A DNA stretch of 52,184 nt from Thermomucor indicae-seudaticae (GCA_000787465.1 JSYX01000217.1:1-52184); one strand, 5' to 3'; positions 9,818 through 22,749 are shown, numbered from the stretch's first letter. Program-made: numbers and translations. The notes: a model not told the origin generated them from the letters alone.

Positions 9818-12660
9818 TTAATTCCGCCTCTCAGTGGCCTTGTATTTTATAAATGCCACCAGGTTTGCATATGCTTCATCACTTCGTGAACGCAAGTCAA
9901 AGTATTTCCGTCGGTCAATCGATTTCACCTAAAGAAACGAACGGACGCATCTAAGCTTTCCTCTCTCTCTCTCTTGTTGCTTGCACCCCATAAATCATAC
10001 TCACCATGGCGCGATACGCAGGTTGAATCTGCCTCAGCTGTGCCAGAAACCCGCCCTGCACAAACACCGGCTCGTCATAATCAAACGCACAGTCACTATA
10101 CACATCATATAGTGCGTTCAGCGTTTCCACTGCTACATCAGGCGTCGTTGCCCGCGTTGGGATATCCTGCAGCACTTTCATGAAGAACAGACCGATTTCC
10201 TAAACATTTGTTCGTCGTTATACCAATTCTAACAAAAGAAGCGGCATGGACCCGGGTTAGAACATACCTTGTTTGTCTCAATGGCTCCCTGCCGCATCGC
10301 GATGCATCCCAAGCATCCTATAATCTTGACCCGCATGTTCTCAAGCGCCATGGTCTGGTATGCGCCAATCAGAGACTGTACATCGGATGGCTCCACCGGC
10401 TACAAAAAACCACCGAGTTAGATCCCAAAAGCTCGCTAACGTAAAAACGTCTCGGAACATACAATATCTTGTCCTAAACCTCTTCCTAATGACCAAAGAC
10501 ATCCCACAATGATCTCCAGGATATCGTCTCGACCTTCTGATGCCGGCGTCGAGCCAACCGTGTTGGCCATATCAAACAGCCACCGCCAAGCCTGGCAAGC
10601 GTCACTCTTGTTCTCCTGGAACCAGAATTTGGATGGTATCTCGTTCATCGCAAGTAAGAAATTGTTGAAGCATTCCAGCGCTCGTTGGTGAGTTAACCGT
10701 ATAGCCTCGGTCACGGTCAGTGCCAAGGGTTCGGACGGGAACGAAAGAGGCGTCAGCGTAGCAAGCCGTACAAGATGTGGAGACACTTGGAACACAAACG
10801 ACCGTAAGATGGGGTTGGCCCGTATCGCCTCATCCTCCGCTGCGGCCGCGACGCTATCGTTCACGGCGGCCGCATCTCTGAGGTATTCCTCAATGTTGTC
10901 TTCTGCAAGACTGTCGGCATCACCATCCTCGTCGTCGCCCATATCCTCGTCAGCGTCCTCCCAGCCATCCTCTGCCAACCGTGGTTTAGCCCGCTGATCC
11001 CCCAGTAGTACACACACACTTTTAACGTGATCATTTACCGTCAGAGTCATCCTGAATGCAAATGTCAGCAAGAAGTTCCAGCGCCAACTGCAAAGCCGAC
11101 AAGCGTTCCTCGACACTTTGGATGTAGATCTATTACTACACGTCAAAATACACAACACAGTCCCTCCGACAGAGCATGAAATACCTCTTCTGCTGTTAAC
11201 GGCTGCTTAGGCTTTGGTGTAATCTCGCCCGTCTCCTCATGCTTATGAACATTCTGTACAGAGAAAACTTGAAGGTTATTTGTGGAATCACAGCAAATGA
11301 GCCCCACTTGACTTACCCCGCTTCGCACGGCAGCCAGCGTCTTTTCAGCCGCTTCCTGAATGTCATACTCCAAAGCCGACACAAGGATAGGCAAAACCGT
11401 CTTGTTCAGCTCGCTTGAACCGTCCTGCTTGTCATCCCATGACTCTGCCATCTGAATCACTTCGCGAACATTCATCAAAATGGCTATAATCCTGCCGTAT
11501 CAGTGGGGGCATGCTGGCAACATTCTTTCCTCGCAACAACCAAACATTACCGCACGCCAGCACGCGAACCAAGATCGTCTCCGGCGTCTGGAACTTGCGC
11601 AGAACATCGAACAGCATTTGCGAATACTCGGGATGATTCTGGAACTCGATATAAATGTCCTTGTTGTCCTCGGTCAGCGTTGTCAAGCACTGGCCTATAA
11701 TCATAATAAAACAAGACAACAGATGAATGCGTCATTCACACATACATGTGAATAGATATTATTATTACCAGCAGCTACGACAACACGAGTCGGACACTGA
11801 TCCGCTGCAGACAGGAACGAGACCAGAAAAGTGACGATATTCAGGCGATTCACAGCCTTAATGTACTTGTCTGAGGCTTCACTACGGAGGGGGGCCCATG
11901 AGCACCTTTTTCCTTCTGTTTCCCTGCCCTTGTATCATTCTTTACCATATACTCCATATAATCGAAATCACATTCTCAGCAACGTCCCACACAGTCCGTC
12001 GCTGGTCCTTGTCCGTCTCATCCGATACCGGCACGTTCTTGATGATACGATCAATCGTATTCGATATCTATATTTACCCTTCAGTGACTTGTTCATTCTT
12101 GATCATCTTGCCCTTTTAATAATAGTAATAATACTACCTTGGGAACCAAAGCCATCAGAGGTGTCAGGATGTCCCGCTTGTAATAATCATGCGCCACCGT
12201 CGGATCGACAGCCACAAGGTTTCTGTATAAAAACCTTAGTTTTTTTTCCTTCTTTGCCCCAACATGAAACAATCTTTGCTGTCTTCTTTTACCTAAGTGC
12301 TCCCAAGGACTCTTCCAACACTTCGGATTGATCGTCTGTCAATCGTTCCAGCAAAAGCTTCACGACACCCTTGGACAACAGTAACCGACGCACGGACTCG
12401 CCCGCCATAATGAGGTTCGACACGCATGCTGCTGCCCACGCTCGTTCATTCGGTTCCGGTGACGACAGCTTTTTTCATTCAACGGATTCACTTTGCTGCA
12501 CTTTCCGCGGCCACTACTTTTCACTCCCCATTCTTACCTTTTCGATCACTGGCAAAACCTGCTCAGGAGCAGCCGTCGCGCCTTGCTGAACTCCAGCCGC
12601 TACACGATTCCCAATGGGATTCACCCGACGTCGATGCCGTTTCTGCACTTGCTTTCCCAT
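9818..12660 (-). CDS. SYO1: SYO1/HEATR3-like chaperone for Rpl5-Rpl11 nuclear import
   Basis: Symportin-type adaptor that co-imports the 5S RNP ribosomal proteins Rpl5 and Rpl11 and feeds them to the assembling 60S subunit. I can follow about 13 exons on the minus strand and roughly 700 aa. The N terminus has a basic RHRRRVNPIGNR stretch suited to importin binding. Armadillo repeats follow: RAWAAACVSNLIMAGES, LLLSKGVVKLLLERL and DDQSEVLEESLGALRNLV. A very acidic loop (EDADEDMGDDEDGDADSL) sits in the middle, then C-terminal HEAT repeats ending at KATERRN. In the Chaetomium structure an acidic loop between ARM and HEAT parts contacts cargo, and the order here is the same. Introns are 55-100 nt. 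ATG13 ends only 102 bp upstream of this start on the same strand. Identity is strong; each exon edge is hand-placed. Confidence 0.88.
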
Positions 12661-12762
12661 TGTTCCAAAAAGTTTCAGAACAAAAAAAGTTTTCTCTGGC
12701 CTTAAAGCCTTTGAAATTCCGGCATTCTTTTTTTACACAATTTTAAAAAAAGTCGTACATGA

Positions 12763-15740
12763 TCAAAAAAAGTGCTCATTATGAAAGGTAGTGGTCCTGC
12801 TACTACTACTAGGATAAGGATCACTCTTGCTGCTACCGGCATCCTCCTCTTCCATTACCGTCTGTTGAATAATACTCGTGCTACTGCTCACTCGACGCAA
12901 CGGAACATTGAATACCTGTTGTTGCTGTTGAGCAGCGGGTCGCCTTCGAAGCAATAAATCTTGGTGTTCTCCAGGTACTTTATTAGTACTCGGCGCGCTG
13001 CTGCTATCAAGTTCACTCATTCGGAAAACAAGTGAATCATCATCGTCAACTGAACTGGCTCCTCCTCCTCCTGCTGTACTGCGCATTGTTGCCCCTCCTC
13101 CTCCGCCGCCACCGCCGCTTCTTAGGCTACCAAGACTTTCTTGTCGCCGTATTACACTCGAAGTGTCACCGCCGTAGCGTGCTGGTGGTGGCTCATCGTC
13201 AAGGACGCATAGACGAAGTAGCTCGTCATGGTGTCGATCCTTTGGATAACTAGAAAATGCTGCCTGGTCTCCCTCAAAGGACGAGGACGATTTGAAGCCG
13301 GTTTGTTGTTGTTGAGAAGAATGGTATCGTCGATGTTGACGATCGTCAGGATGTCTAGTAGTAGTTGTAGTTGTAGAAGATGTTGGAATATGGACAGGAC
13401 TAGTTGTTGTAGAAGAAGAAGGAGGAGGATGCTCTGCATGCAGCGGGGACGGAACGGTCGGTAAATAAGAACGGCTTGTAGATGAATTGGATGATCCGAG
13501 GGATGTGCCCACGGCACCAGTACCGGTACTGCTGCCACCACCACCGGTGGCCATAACGCTCGACGATAAGGATTCGGACAAGACGTTGTGAGCTTCGCGC
13601 AGGTTACGAAAATGCGAAAGCGCTCTCTGAACAAGGGTTATCAATAATGGATTGCATATATACAACCCGACCCAATAACATTACCCTGGATCGCTGGATA
13701 GAGTTACTGCCATACCCACTTGCACCAAGGCTGCTGCTCGTTTCTGACGTTGGTGAAAGGTTTTGACTTTCTATCAACTGACTCGTAGCCGTATTGATCT
13801 TGCCTTGGAACATTTTAAGTTCAGGCTTTGCTGCCGCCAAACGCATGAACTCTTCCAGCTCCGGATCGTCCGATTCCTTTGTTTATACATCACCATAAGC
13901 TTGGACTCGGAAAAAGAAAGAACAAAAACATAGATGATACTGTACGCTCAGGAAATTGACGGATCCGTGATCACTTGTACGCGACCAGCGTCGTGTCAGA
14001 TCGCCTCGACTGGGACTGCTACGTTCTCGAAGTCTTTCAAAGCTGGATGAAAACTCGATCTTGCCTCGACTGCTACTCGATCCACCGCCACTCTCCACCC
14101 GCGTCTTTTCGCTTGGAGAAGAAGACGGCATTCGTGTACCGACTGAGTATGTAGCAGAGTAATCAATATCTCCTATGCCATGGTTCCCAAATCCTTTCCT
14201 TTTTCTATTCCCAACCTACACATGAGCTCAGCTTGTGGTGAAGACGAAAGGGAAGGCGACTTGAAAGGCGACATGTGGGGCGCAGACACCCGCCTTGGCG
14301 TCGACGTCGGCGGCATGCTGCTATCCACAGGGCTTGGCCGTAGCACAGGACTCTCACGACCGAATGTAGAAGTCGATGTGGGTGATTGACGCATAACAAA
14401 ACTCGACTGCCTCTGCCGCTGCTGCAGTATCTCGCGAGGCCCGGATGTGGCCTCCGCACCGCTAAGTCGACGGACTGGACGGGTCTCCTATAAAAGCCCA
14501 GTTGAATAATCCATCCAAATGTCCCCCTTCCCGCCACTCCGTTATTATGCCACCTCTTCAAAAGGTCGTGCACGTTCTTGTTTATGCTGAACCATAGTAG
14601 GCGTAAAGAAGTCTTCGTCCATATCAATCATGCGACCACTCATATCCCTTTCAGAGTCCTCTACACGAAAATTGGTGTTGATCCGATATTGCACACGAAG
14701 CTTGAACGTGCTACATGCCAAAAATCGGAATGAGTTCCTCACTTCTTTTCCCACCCTTCTTAATATGACTTAACCCCAGCGGTGTAACGACATCCGAAAA
14801 CTGGTAATCGTCAGTGCATTTAGTTTCCGTCCCCAAAATCGATCTATCTGACTCCGGAGAATACATCACGTCATGGTTAATACATTGTTTTGTCTCTCTC
14901 TCTCATACATAGACTTGTGTACCCACCCAACCCAAGTTCATCCTGCATGACGGTCTGTGAAACACCCATCCGAAATCCGATGGATAATGGGCCCGGGTGC
15001 CGAATCCTCCGATGCAATTCATATCCTGGCAAGAGCCTGACAAACGAATAAAGCGACCGGAAAAACACAATCGACCGTTTGTAAAGACTCGGCAAATCCA
15101 CAGCATAATCTGGAAGCGGATGACTATAGACATTAAATAAATGAACAAAGGCCGTGTGATCTCTGGGAAAACCGCGCCCATCCATACATACTTTAGGGTC
15201 AATGTCCATCGTTCAAGTAGGATCCGTGGTGTGGCATCCAACCGCACGTCATCAAGAAGCAGGGTTTGATCGTCAGTCAACTGACATGTGTCGAGATAAA
15301 TGTCGAGCACAAGCGGTGGTGGCGGCTGTTCTTCGGATTGGATGGCTAGCGTACGCCAATACTTTAGGTCGTCTCGTATATAGTCAATGTCTTGAGTGGC
15401 AATATTAAACTAGGGCAAACTCGATTCCATTCAGTTCTCTCTCTCTCTCTCTTTCTCTCTATGCATGCATGACCCTTCCGATAATTTACCCATTTGTTCA
15501 CTTTACCACTCCTACTACCACTACTACTGCGTTTTTCTTCTGAAATACGTGCCTGGACCACAATCTGGACTGTCTTGGTATAAAAGTTCTGATGCGATTT
15601 CAGTACACACTCACACAAATTTCCGGGGCGCCTCTTGCCCTCACCTGTATAATGTGCTCGAGTTTGGAATTGCGTGTGCTGGACGATGTAGAAGGACCCG
15701 TAGGAGGAGCAGTAGAGCGCGGGTTGGGTGGATGGCTCAT
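12763..15740 (-). CDS. ATG13: Autophagy protein Atg13
   Basis: Regulatory subunit of the Atg1 kinase complex that starts autophagosome formation and is phosphorylated by TORC1. It is multi-exonic on the minus strand, starting at MSHPPNPRS (15740) and ending at 12763. The HORMA domain covers the first part: KLEHIIQ joined to NFYTKTVQIVVQARI, then LVLDIYLDTCQL, LLERWTLTLKYV, LPSLYKRSIVFFRSLYSFVRLLPGYELHRR and FKLRVQYRINTNFRVED. The C-terminal half is Ser/Pro/Thr-rich and disordered, as usual for Atg13. It contains the conserved acidic and hydrophobic patch ending EEFMRLAAAKPELKMFQ, in the area known to contact Atg17/Atg1. The last exon has poly-Ser, poly-Gly and poly-Gln tracts and a short ALSHFRNLREAHNVLSES helix. 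A CT-rich tract lies in an intron at 15436-15460. Confidence 0.9.
15436..15460. repeat. CT microsatellite in an ATG13 intron
   Basis: CT dinucleotide run with one TTT interruption. It lies between the first two HORMA-encoding blocks of ATG13 and reads as a GA run on the coding strand. Confidence 0.8.
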
Positions 15741-16643
15741 CGTGCGTGAGGCATAATACGATCCCGTCCTTCTTTCGTCAATTAAAAAATGTAAAAAACT
15801 GGGGATTCGTCTCCCTTTGCAAAGAAAGAGAGAGTTAAGGAACCATAAAATTTCCCAAGTTCGGGTCGGATGATAACACTCGTTGCCTTTTTTTCTCCTC
15901 TTATTCGCTCACACTAAGCTCGCCGCCGCCCTTGCTTTTCATACAGAACTCAAACTTGATGTATTTAAGTCGTTCCCCCAAGCAGGGTCCTATGGTCTCT
16001 ATGGCTTCTCAACCAACTGGCAGCTGAGAGAACCTTAACACAACAGCTCACTAGCCATTGTCATGCGAAACCTTGTTGTTTCTGCTTTGGTTGCATGCAA
16101 TACATACTTGTCGTGCGATCCTGAAATCTTTGTAAAGTATCAAACACGTACGACCCAAAGCAATCACGATATCCTCAAAAACAAGCAAAACATTGGACAC
16201 AACACAACTAATAAGGTGGTTCACGGGTGAACAATGGCAGAATACTATGACAGAGGTCGTATGCTGGGTATGACTGCCTCGGCCTGGAAACGTAAACGGT
16301 CAAGGCTCAAGTGCAAGCCCTTCCAAATACGCTGCCACCAAGAGGATGATCCTGCAAACTTGGATAGTTATGGAATTATACAAATAGCTCATGTTACTTG
16401 ACAATGACATACTGGGGCATGCTTTGCGCCCGCAGTTGCAAGCATGGAACCACTGTAACTCCGATAACGAAAAGTGCATAAAAGCAGCAACCGTTTGTTT
16501 CCTTATTCAGCGACCTTTCTTCCTTTTTTTTCGCTCGCTCGCTTGACTCGCTTGTCTCTTTCCGACACAACCTGCGTACGTCAGCGTGATAGTCGATCAC
16601 CCTGCGCAATGCGGATTAACAGAGTCGCCGCGCCCCGTCGCAT

Positions 16644-16672
16644 GCGCCGCCGCCGCCGCCGCCGCCGCCGCT
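16644..16672. repeat. CCG trinucleotide repeat
   Basis: About nine CCG/GCC units in a GC-rich patch upstream of the decayed plus-strand ORF at 16815. Confidence 0.85.
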
Positions 16673-16814
16673 GCTTCACGGTGCATTCGAGATGAGATGC
16701 TCGCGGGCGGCGGTGAATCCGTTGCGTCCAAGAGGTCAGCGTAATGTCCATAGTGACTCTCCATGAAAGTGCTGACGTGTATATAGCAAAAGTTCGGCCG
16801 CTACTGTTGTGGGA

Positions 16815-18440
16815 ACGGCCCCTCTGAACGCCAAAGTGAAGTGTTCAAGCTGCAGGCGCCGCTATCTGAGGCCGGTCTCCTGAAGGCCCTCCAGACCGGA
16901 AAAGCAGCTCTTTCAGGTGCCGTTTGACCATCTGAGGAGGCCTCCTTGGCTTCAAGTTCCCGCTCCGGACGCCAGACGGGACGGTGCGTAGCTGTTTTTG
17001 CAAAGGGTCCTCCTTGAACTGGTTCCCTAATCGATTCTGCTATTCAGCGGTGAACCCGCTCCCTTGTCAAGGCTCTTTGCTCTCCGGGCTTGGTTTCTTG
17101 GACCTACTAAAGCGGGTCGAAATTACCGGTTGGAGAGCCGAGACGGTGCCAGTACTTCTTGGTAAGTGCCTTTATCCAATGACTCAAAGAACGGTGAATG
17201 GTCAATCTTTATTTCTAATCGTCGAGTTGCAGGGCAAAGGTATATCGGGTCCTGGCGGCCTGGAAGGGACACGAAGACAACGAAACGTTTCGGAGAGCAG
17301 AGTGGCCGAAGAAAAGCTTTTCCGCCACCTTTTTTCCGGCCATGATGCCGGTTAGTGTTACTGCCGACAGCTCGCACTGGATGATGATGACTGGGCACAC
17401 TGTTATTTGTGTGGCGACCTGTCCCGCATACATCGAACGGATACGGATTGGCATACAGCGGAAACGCCTTTATTACTCAGGATGTACTCTGTGGCTGCCT
17501 TCATGGATGATGGAGGACAACAAAGCCCTTGACGGTCGAATGCGCCAGTGACGCCTGGTCTGAAGATGAGTACTTTGCTCGCGCGAAGAGAGGGACATCC
17601 CACTGCGGGACACCTTCAAAGGGCCCACAAAAGGCGTTCAAGAGCCTTACAGCCGGCCTGTACCCAAGAAATTCCAAGACTATCATTTCAGTGATACTTG
17701 TCCGGAGAAGTACAAGCATTTCAAGGAAGTCCCGTTATCAGAATACAGGCGTTGACGGAGAAGTGATGACGGTTCCGGTGTGCCGTGGCCGCCTATGCAT
17801 AGCCCTGAAAACGGGCTCTTTACCGATGCCGAACGCTTGTGGTCACTGTAGAGTCTTACGCACAACTTACACACATATATCTAAGCGTATGTTCTGTATC
17901 GAGGTGAGATTTATGACGGATTACGCAAGCCCTACACTGTACTAACAAATTCATAGCCATGCGCAGAGAAAGCCTGCGAAAAGGTGGGAAGGACGGAATC
18001 GCCGAGTAGACGCAGAGGAGGACGCCTATGTAACCACAACAGATGAGTTGGACGTTCGAGCATTGGGCGTCGTCATGTTCTGGGCTCCTTCCTTGGGCTT
18101 TCCTACTCGCTTCTTCGGGAAAATCAAATGGATGTGGGACGTCTGTTGGGGAGGCCGCGAGAATTCGTCAAGAGTTCTTCGACGGCGCAAACTCGGCACC
18201 GGTGGCCTTGTATAGCCTAGCGACATAGGTTGCAAAGCAGACGATGCCAAGGCTCTCCAGCTACTCGCCAGTAACTGAAGAATTTAGCTGCTCTTTGCAC
18301 GAGAGCAAGGAGCGTATACAAGATATCTTAACATTGAAAGCGGCGATGTCTAACAGCAAACTCAACGCGACCAAGTACAGTGGGCCCCTCGCTTTTTGCA
18401 ACACCCCGGGTTTCCGCAACCTGTTCTTACAAACTAGCTA
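16815..18440 (+). pseudogene. Decayed multi-frame protein-coding gene of unknown family
   Basis: Consecutive plus-strand stretches read as plausible protein but occupy different frames and are broken by stops. The first is SEVFKLQAPLSEAGLLKALQ (about 16817-16926). The next is an open stretch 16984-17355 with NGQSLFLIVELQGKGISGPGG. It is continued in the next frame by TGHTVICVATCPAYIERIRI (to about 17550). The third frame then carries DEYFARAKRGTSHCGTPSKG and KAFKSLTAGLYPRNSK (to about 17945). DELDVRALGVVMFWAP and FGKIKWMWDVCWGGRENS follow near 18045-18210. At least some frame changes lack convincing splice sites, so decay is more likely than intron splicing. I do not recognise the family. No terminal repeats or transposase catalytic motif seen. 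Confidence 0.45.
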
Positions 18441-18857
18441 AAAAGGTTAAAAACGTAAATTCGTTATATTGCAATTTTCAAACACTAGTCATTTGCATAA
18501 AAAAGCGCAATCGAAATAAAGTTTTTGACAAGACAGAGGAGGAAAGATGTCGCGTAAGTTATCATGAGAAGCGCGATGTGACCAAGGTTTTCATGCATAC
18601 TGATCGCTCTGCATAGGTAGTACCATAGCTGCGAACGCTATAGTTCTACAAGAAACATTGACAGTCTGTTCACAGAGATGAAGGACGGCTCAAATGACGT
18701 TGAAGAAGATAAGAAACGCGGTGAACGTTTGAGTTCCTCTACACAAGTTGGAGAAGTTCAAGTATTAACTCAGTATAAAAGAACTTTACTTTAAATAAAG
18801 TTCCTGTAATAAAGATTATCTTCTTAATAGGACCGTTTTTCGGATGGACTTGCGACC

Positions 18858-19134
18858 CCTGAAGCGACGCGAAGGCAGGATATACGGGCCGTACGTACTG
18901 TATCCGGAACCCAGGAGATCTTGTATGAACGGAGCTGCCCCCACTTTTGTATGATATGCGACTTTTATAACTGACTTTACAGGACAAATTCGCTCTCGAC
19001 GTTGTTCCTTTCTTCCTCATCTTTGAGCCAAAAAAGGCGATGGATCGTTTTGTTCATGACGGATTTTTTCCAAAACAGCGCGCAACGGAACTCCTTTGTC
19101 TTCTGTTTTTTTACACTGCGTCAGGAAATGCATA
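18858..19134 (+). pseudogene. Coding-like remnant, unknown family
   Basis: Plus-strand translation gives RTVSGTQEILYERSCPHFCMICDFYN, broken by a stop. Thirteen bases later, after a possible TTTACAG acceptor, it resumes as DKFALDVVPFFLIFEPKKAM and on to TASGNA with a stop. The Cys spacing C-x3-C-x2-C could be half of a zinc site. Codon-like structure is clear to the eye but no family is recognised. It probably belongs to the same decayed element as its neighbours. Confidence 0.3.
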
Positions 19135-19438
19135 AACGTTATTAAAGTTTTTGTGACGCAGCTTGCAACGCTTGAACGGGTCGTTGCACAAATGCGAGAT
19201 ACAAGTTGATGTTAAGAGAGGTCGGATCCAACAGATATGCGTAAAGAAGAAAGAGATGTTTGTTATCAAAGTGTAAGCGCCCTTCTTTATCAATTAGTTG
19301 TAAAATAGGGGTCCTCCGATCAGAAAGCTTGAACGTGACCTCAGCCCACGGTTTCAAAAAGAAAGTTTATCGAAAAGCGCGCTTGCTTTTTTTTTCGGTT
19401 CATGCCAAAACCCAAAACTTTCGGGTTCGGTTTTTCAG

Positions 19439-19465
19439 TGAGTCAGTCAGTCAGTCAGTCAGTCA
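19439..19465. repeat. GTCA tetranucleotide repeat
   Basis: Six tandem GTCA units in the gene-poor island; a simple sequence repeat with no visible gene attached. Confidence 0.85.
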
Positions 19466-19699
19466 TCCATCCTTGGGATCCCTACACCCGCGAACCGCTT
19501 GCGAGCGTAGCTTGGTGCTGTTGCTGGGATTCCTGCTTTACGTGATTATGTTTTGTAACGCTTTAGTTTGCTTGCCCAAATTAATCCCGGCAGTAAAAAA
19601 ACACGCAGTTGAAGCTTACAAAAAGCAAAGCTGTTTCCTTATTTTGGACTGGATGCACACAATTTTGATTGCGACAAAAGGCTTGCTACATGCAACAGC

Positions 19700-20395
19700 T
19701 TTCGTTACTTTCGCAAAAACGCTCGGATGTATCTGAACCGACCGGGCTACATCTCTGCGTAGACGGCGCCACCAAAACGAGAATGCCCGCCCGTCGGCCC
19801 CTGAATGACAAGGGCGAACACTGTATTCGCATATGTCATCATGAATCCATCACGACTGAAAAAATCACGTATAATATCCAGAAAAAGCGAAAGCGCATAT
19901 TGTTTTTCATCTTTGCCACATATTTTTGACAAATACCTTTTGAATGACGCAAAGCGCTATCGTCTCTAACCACAATAAATGTTCGAATGGATAAAATTCC
20001 GATCATCGTGGATTTTGCATATGATCGCACTTTATTTGCCATGGCGAATAGTAACATTGAAATCAAAGAACGTACCGCCGTCACTTCGTGATAGAATCCT
20101 TGGATTTCGAAAGGTACGCGTGTGTGTGTGTCTCTGGTCATCCAGCAGCCGTTGGATATTTACCGAACGCCTTGTCGCTCTTGGAGGAAACTAATTTCAA
20201 CACTCGCAAAGCGGCCGGTAAAGCCCCTCTCTTACAACATGTTGTTGCATTCATCGATTTGCAGAAACCTCTGAACGTCGCCAAAGAAAAAATTGCATCA
20301 TCATGGCAAGAACAAACAGCAAGTCCCCCTGTGAACCGTCTTGAACAGATCAACCCTTTCCAGGACGATAAAGTATTCGAGTTGGGTATGATCTT
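19700..20395 (+). pseudogene. Coding-like remnant, unknown family
   Basis: Three plus-strand blocks in differing frames look like protein: GLHLCVDGATKTRMPARRPL near 19750, KIPIIVDFAYDRTLFAMANS near 19995, and SGHPAAVGYLPNALSLLEET (about 20135) running to about 20390. The blocks are separated by stops and lack clear splice signals throughout. I cannot name a family. The succession on one strand suggests one inactivated gene or element. Confidence 0.3.
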
Positions 20396-21543
20396 TCCCT
20401 ATACAAATCTATTCTGTCCGCGTAGTCTGATTGCAGAAACTTTATGCATTTTTGCAGCTCAGATCAGGAAGGTGTACTTATACCCATATGAATAGAGCTC
20501 CTTGTTGCCGCAGTAATAAGGATCCAGGAGTAAGCTTGCATGCGTCGTTTTTCTTTTTTGACAGCATGCAGAAATTTACCTCCGTATCTGTTGGAATTTA
20601 CAAAGACAAAATCGTTGACCGAACGGGGCGGGAAGCCTAAGCCTGTAATTGACACATATGCATGTCAATCACTACGTCATACATTTTCCACTCCAATCAC
20701 AACCATTGTGCTGTACACTGACATGAGAATCACGTTCCAGTAGTCTATTCCACGCGGAATAGTGGAAACCGTTATGTAGGAAACTAAGCAAATGAGATAT
20801 AAAGCTTTTTTTGGGTATGTTGCGTATGCCTTTTGATAAAAAAGGTTCACCATTTGGAGACAAGTTGCGCTCCAGCATCTACGTACGAGCAAAAATAAAT
20901 GTACTTTCACTGTCCCCAAAAAGCAAGATCTGATGTGGTACCATGAGTGGAACTTCAAGTGGGTAGTCCAGTTCCTTACAGCAGTCATTGTACATTTTCC
21001 TATGCTCCTGGCGATGACGACCTTGATTGCTTGCCGCGTTGGCAATCGTCCTTGCCTATGCCTGGTACATGTAAGGCAAGGCAATGCAGGACTGACTACC
21101 ATTGAGAAACAAGAACACCTAAACGTACCAGTCATTTGTTGCAAAGAAAAAAAGAGACACGTGCCGCTATCTACTAAAGATATACAGCCTGTTGATTGAA
21201 TGATACTCCTTAAACTAGCCGAGGCAGGGAAACGCTATCCACCAAAGTTTAGGATAGTTCGAGCGCGAACAACGCGATTAAACGAACGCAGGCCTGACAA
21301 GCAAGCTGCTTTATACGCTGTTTTCGTACTAGCAATGCTTAAGGTTCTTTATCTTTCATTTTTCATAATCAAAGAGTGAAAGGTTTTCTTTAAATAGTCT
21401 TCCGTCAACAGTCCAAGTGATACAAAAAGCAACTTATCGTTTACCATTATTTTTGTGGCAAAAGCAATTGTAAATAAAATATATGCTCGGCTCACAGCAC
21501 GAAATGAATGAACCCACGTTCAAAAAAATAAACATCCGACAAT

Positions 21544-21549
21544 TTTATT
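21544..21549 (-). terminator. Polyadenylation signal of RPL8
   Basis: AATAAA on the minus strand begins 4 nt after the stop codon of the L8 gene. It is unusually close to the stop, but it is the first match and the region beyond is AT-rich. Confidence 0.45.
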
Positions 21550-21553
21550 GCAT

Positions 21554-22477
21554 TTACTGATCCTTGACCTTCTTCGTACCACGGAGCAGACCCGTACGAC
21601 GAGCAGCGATAAGACCGACCTTCTGACCGGCGCTGGCCATGCGCGAAACAGTCGAGGCTTTACCAATGTGCTGATGGTTACCACCACCGTGAGGGTGGTC
21701 GACGGGGTTCATGGCCACACCACGAGTCTTAGGCCAGTTGTTGCGCTTCGCCTTGGCCTTGTAGTAAGCACGGCCGGCCTTCAAGAGGGGCTTGTCGATA
21801 CGACCACCACCGGCGACAATACCGATCGCGGCACGCGAGTTTGATGGCACCACCTTCTTGGCGCCCGACGGCAGACGGATACGCGTGCGGCCGTCTTCAC
21901 CGTGGCTGATAATCGTTGCGTAGTTGCCGGACGAACGAGCCAGTGCACCGCGGTCGCCGTACTTTTCTTCGACGTTGCAGATGATCGTACCCTCGGGCAT
22001 CGACGACAGAGGCAGAACGTTGCCGACGCTCAACGACGCTTTCTTGCCGCAGTAAATGAACTGTCCCGTGTACATGCCTTCGGTCGCAATAAACGTTTCG
22101 GTGCGAAGTTTGTACCTGCAAAAAGCCGTGCGCTCTTTCTTTTAGAATGACAATGTTCCATGCGTTTCTTTTTGCATAATTTATGCATTTACTTGTAGGG
22201 ATCACGGAAAACAACCTAATAAACAAATTGGAAACGTTAACAACCCGATCGCATTGCTAAATAGAACCGTCTCTCTTTTTTGGGGGGCGAAATTTACTTT
22301 GGCAAGAGGAGCTCCACGTCCGGGATCGTGGACAATTTCTTTGACGAGACCGCGAATGTAGCCATGACGTTCAGCAAAGTCGCATGTCCGGAACCGGGCT
22401 GCACCCTTGCGGCCGACCGTGTGTGCTTTAAAGACGCTTCCGGCACCCTTTCTTTGAGCACGAATAACGCGACCCAT
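21554..22477 (-). CDS. RPL8: 60S ribosomal protein L8 (uL2)
   Basis: Core large-subunit protein at the peptidyl transferase region. Exons 22298-22477, 22193-22215 (23 nt) and 21554-22115 give 765 nt and 254 aa, the usual eukaryotic length. The N terminus [19 protein letters not shown], the central [18 protein letters not shown] and the universal [14 protein letters not shown] loop near the C terminus are all intact. That loop carries the conserved histidine needed for subunit joining. A pyrimidine-rich acceptor-like sequence about 10 nt upstream of the ATG suggests a 5' UTR intron, common in ribosomal protein genes. It is divergent from the AIRIM-like gene across 294 bp, a possible shared promoter. 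Confidence 0.97.
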
Positions 22478-22749
22478 GGCGGATAATCTGCAATGTTGGA
22501 AAAATGCGAAATCAGAATCGGTGTGCTACTACCACTCGTTCCGCCGTCATCCGGTGTCATCTCTTTGATCTTTTTGCTAAAACGTCGTCTATGCATCCAT
22601 CCATCCCTGCACCCATCCATTCACGTCTCCACCGCTCTTCCTATCATCATACATACCCCTCCTTTTACAGAAAAAGAAAGTTCAAGCAGTTCTCATCTGC
22701 TTGATCGAATTGATGTTTAATTCAAACACCGACCCTGGAGCCTCTCCTC

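Larger units (their letters stand above)
15741..21553. other. 5.8-kb gene-poor island with decayed coding remnants
   Basis: No intact gene of recognisable family is visible on either strand between ATG13 and RPL8, in a window where genes otherwise sit tens to hundreds of bases apart. Within it are plus-strand stretches whose translation looks protein-like but switches frame or hits stops (listed separately). It also holds a CCG trinucleotide run and a GTCA tetranucleotide run. I saw no tRNA. This is most easily read as remains of one or more mobile or duplicated genes. Confidence 0.6.

Noticed and set aside
16815..17945. Intact multi-exon gene model
   Set aside because: The frame changes near 17345 and 17540 lack convincing paired GT/AG sites and the upstream part contains in-frame stops.
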